A stretch of 64,000 nucleotides of DNA from Fibrobacter sp. UWB11. Its GTDB lineage: Bacteria; Fibrobacterota; Fibrobacteria; Fibrobacterales; Fibrobacteraceae. Below are positions 63,010 to 64,000 of the stretch, piece by piece (position 1 is the first letter of the stretch; each line of letters opens with the position of its first letter). A program made the position numbers and the translations under genes. Below the pieces are notes generated by a model. It saw only the letters and a list, made by a program, of their open reading frames with translations, searched no databases and was not told the DNA's origin. The stretch spans positions 124,001 through 188,000 of the forward strand of contig NZ_FSRT01000002.1 in NCBI RefSeq assembly GCF_900143015.1, given 5' to 3'.

Positions 63010-63806
63010 AGCAACGAATCGTTATACCATTCGCCTAAGTTTTTTACTGAAGGTATGTGACGCCCAGATTCGTCACATTTCCAAATATCGCTTCGGAAAA
63101 GTTTGCCTGTATAAGGAGGCATTTTTCCATCTTTTATAATTCCATCCGTATCAGCAATCAAAAAAATCGTTTCTATCACCCATGTGGACAAAATGCAGCC
63201 ATTGCCACCTGGGTGTACTTCAACAAAGCTTATTTCATCATTTGTTAATTTATTCAGTATAACAAACAAAGGATCAGCCCCAACCTCAACAAGAACGGCA
63301 TAGAATTTCACATTAGACGAAAACTTATTTTTTAAAAGTGGCGCAGTCTTGGGAAAACATTCTGCAATGCTCTCTTCAGAAATAGAGTTCAAAAAAATCA
63401 TATCATCTTCTTCATCTAACCGAACCATAACATCGGCACATTTACTAGAAATACTATATGCATTTACTGCCAACACATGACTATCAAAACTTACGGAACT
63501 TTCGCCAGGCGCGGCAAACTGAGATATGTATTTTGAAAATGTAGGTTGATCAGTTCCCGCAGATGAAGAAATTGCACTTTCTGATGATGACGAAGCCGTT
63601 TCAACAGACGATGAGGAAACATCATTTGTTGACGAACTAACAGGATTATCGGTTTCAGAATACGCAACATCCGAGGACGAACTTATCAGCGAACTGGACG
63701 AAGTGCTCGTGAGAGTCGGAGCAAAATTTACGCTAGAATCTCCGTCATCGGAGCATGCGCAAAACATCAATGAAGTAATCAAAGAGACTATAGATAATCT
63801 TTTCAT
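63006..63806 (-). CDS. Ser-rich lipoprotein in the inserted cassette
   Basis: A 266-residue lipoprotein starting at the ATG at 63806: signal peptide ending LMFCAC, then a Ser-rich linker of about 65 residues (SSSSLISSSSDV, SSSTNDVSSSSVETASSSSE). The C-terminal domain (about 90-266) contains SFDSHVLAVN, several Cys and WYNDSLL at the end; the SFDSHVLAVN segment resembles VAFDTNVLAYN in the lipoprotein at 22484-23371. No family recognised. Its stop abuts the batE stop, tail to tail, and uses bases of the repeated GTAATTAC. The gene is AT-rich compared with the Bat genes. Confidence 0.8.
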   Translation of the reverse strand: MKRLSIVSLITSLMFCACSDDGDSSVNFAPTLTSTSSSSLISSSSDVAYSETDNPVSSSTNDVSSSSVETASSSSESAISSSAGTDQPTFSKYISQFAAPGESSVSFDSHVLAVNAYSISSKCADVMVRLDEEDDMIFLNSISEESIAECFPKTAPLLKNKFSSNVKFYAVLVEVGADPLFVILNKLTNDEISFVEVHPGGNGCILSTWVIETIFLIADTDGIIKDGKMPPYTGKLFRSDIWKCDESGRHIPSVKNLGEWYNDSLL

Positions 63807-63859
63807 AAACACACTTCTCTCTTCAGAAAATGTTTATAACCTTTTATAAATATAAATAA

Positions 63860-63968
63860 ACAAGCTTCGAAGTCATCGGTGAACAAGGCAACTTTGCAGA
63901 AATCCGCCTCGGCGAAAAAATCCGAGGTTTCGTCAAACTCAGCGAAGTCGGGATTGTAAAGTAATTAC
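63860..63968 (+). pseudogene. Displaced 3' end of batE (right copy of direct repeat)
   Basis: These 109 bases encode the last 34 residues of batE and its stop, with no start and no upstream part. They differ from the intact gene only at four silent positions. They are best read as a remnant of the batE end left beyond an inserted lipoprotein gene, or as the original end displaced when a cassette brought its own. Confidence 0.85.
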
Positions 63969-64000
63969 TTGAAGGGTTTGTCCCAGGGACTAACCCATGT
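63969..64000. other. Right edge of window
   Basis: The last 32 bases after the displaced batE end hold no readable feature. Confidence 0.6.

Overview
The window looks like the chromosome of a Fibrobacter species (phylum Fibrobacterota). It carries three members of the TIGR02147 (DUF4423) paralogous family, a TIGR02171-type lipoprotein, a protein with two FISUMP (TIGR02145) domains and several Ser-rich lipoproteins, all families expanded in Fibrobacter. Housekeeping genes are typical bacterial ones. There is no prophage, transposase, CRISPR array, rRNA or integrase; the only tRNA is tRNA-Gly(TCC).

Layout. 1-3.7 kb: two TIGR02147 regulators (minus), each coupled to a downstream lipoprotein gene, the first cut by the window edge. 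3.8-7.5 kb: malic enzyme (MaeB type) and, divergently, an M16 peptidase. 7.6-10.6 kb: an AT-rich accessory patch with an acetyltransferase-like gene overlapping a 62-codon gene, and a radical-SAM gene overlapping an unknown gene. 10.6-12.1 kb: infC-rpmI-rplT and tRNA-Gly. 12.1-14.9 kb: secreted protein and lipoproteins, two with AgmX/PglI-type domains. 15-21.4 kb: RNA methyltransferase, TIGR02171 lipoprotein, MFS transporter, diguanylate cyclase. 21.5-23.4 kb: third TIGR02147-lipoprotein pair. 23.5-27.6 kb: carB with an attenuator-like leader, a 57-aa lipoprotein and HU. 27.7-33.7 kb: a four-gene membrane operon, a CnoX-like protein and a FISUMP-OmpA protein. 34-42 kb: a carboxyltransferase, a lipid-anchored barrel-like protein, a secreted lipase-like pair and a LytS-type kinase. 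42-49.7 kb: primary-type sigma factor, CtpA-like protease, MlaE-like permease, DUF721, gyrB, polyprenyl synthase, lipoprotein. 49.8-57 kb: CorA, SecDF, GH13 and MalQ. 57-57.7 kb: two copies of an unannotated 20-aa gene. 57.9-64 kb: three BatD genes, BatE and a lipoprotein cassette inserted at the end of batE.

Most notable signals. (1) All three TIGR02147 promoters have their own short sequence repeated at 72-73 bp spacing just upstream of the -35 box, with the distal copy in a palindrome; the sequence differs at each locus. This fits an autoregulated, HTH-controlled surface-lipoprotein module with private operators. (2) carB is preceded by a strong promoter, a 43-codon leader ORF, a U-rich tract and a terminator hairpin lying inside the leader ORF, the architecture of the UTP-sensing pyrBI attenuator. 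(3) Two copies of a 20-residue hydrophobic/cationic peptide gene share protein sequence exactly but differ at synonymous positions, each with its own promoter, ribosome binding site and terminator. (4) The last 109 bp of batE is repeated 960 bp downstream, flanking a lipoprotein gene, with only synonymous differences.

Many starts here lack a Shine-Dalgarno sequence and have a TATATT-like -10 box 12-13 bases upstream of the ATG, suggesting leaderless transcripts are common. Function calls rest on recognised motifs without a database search.
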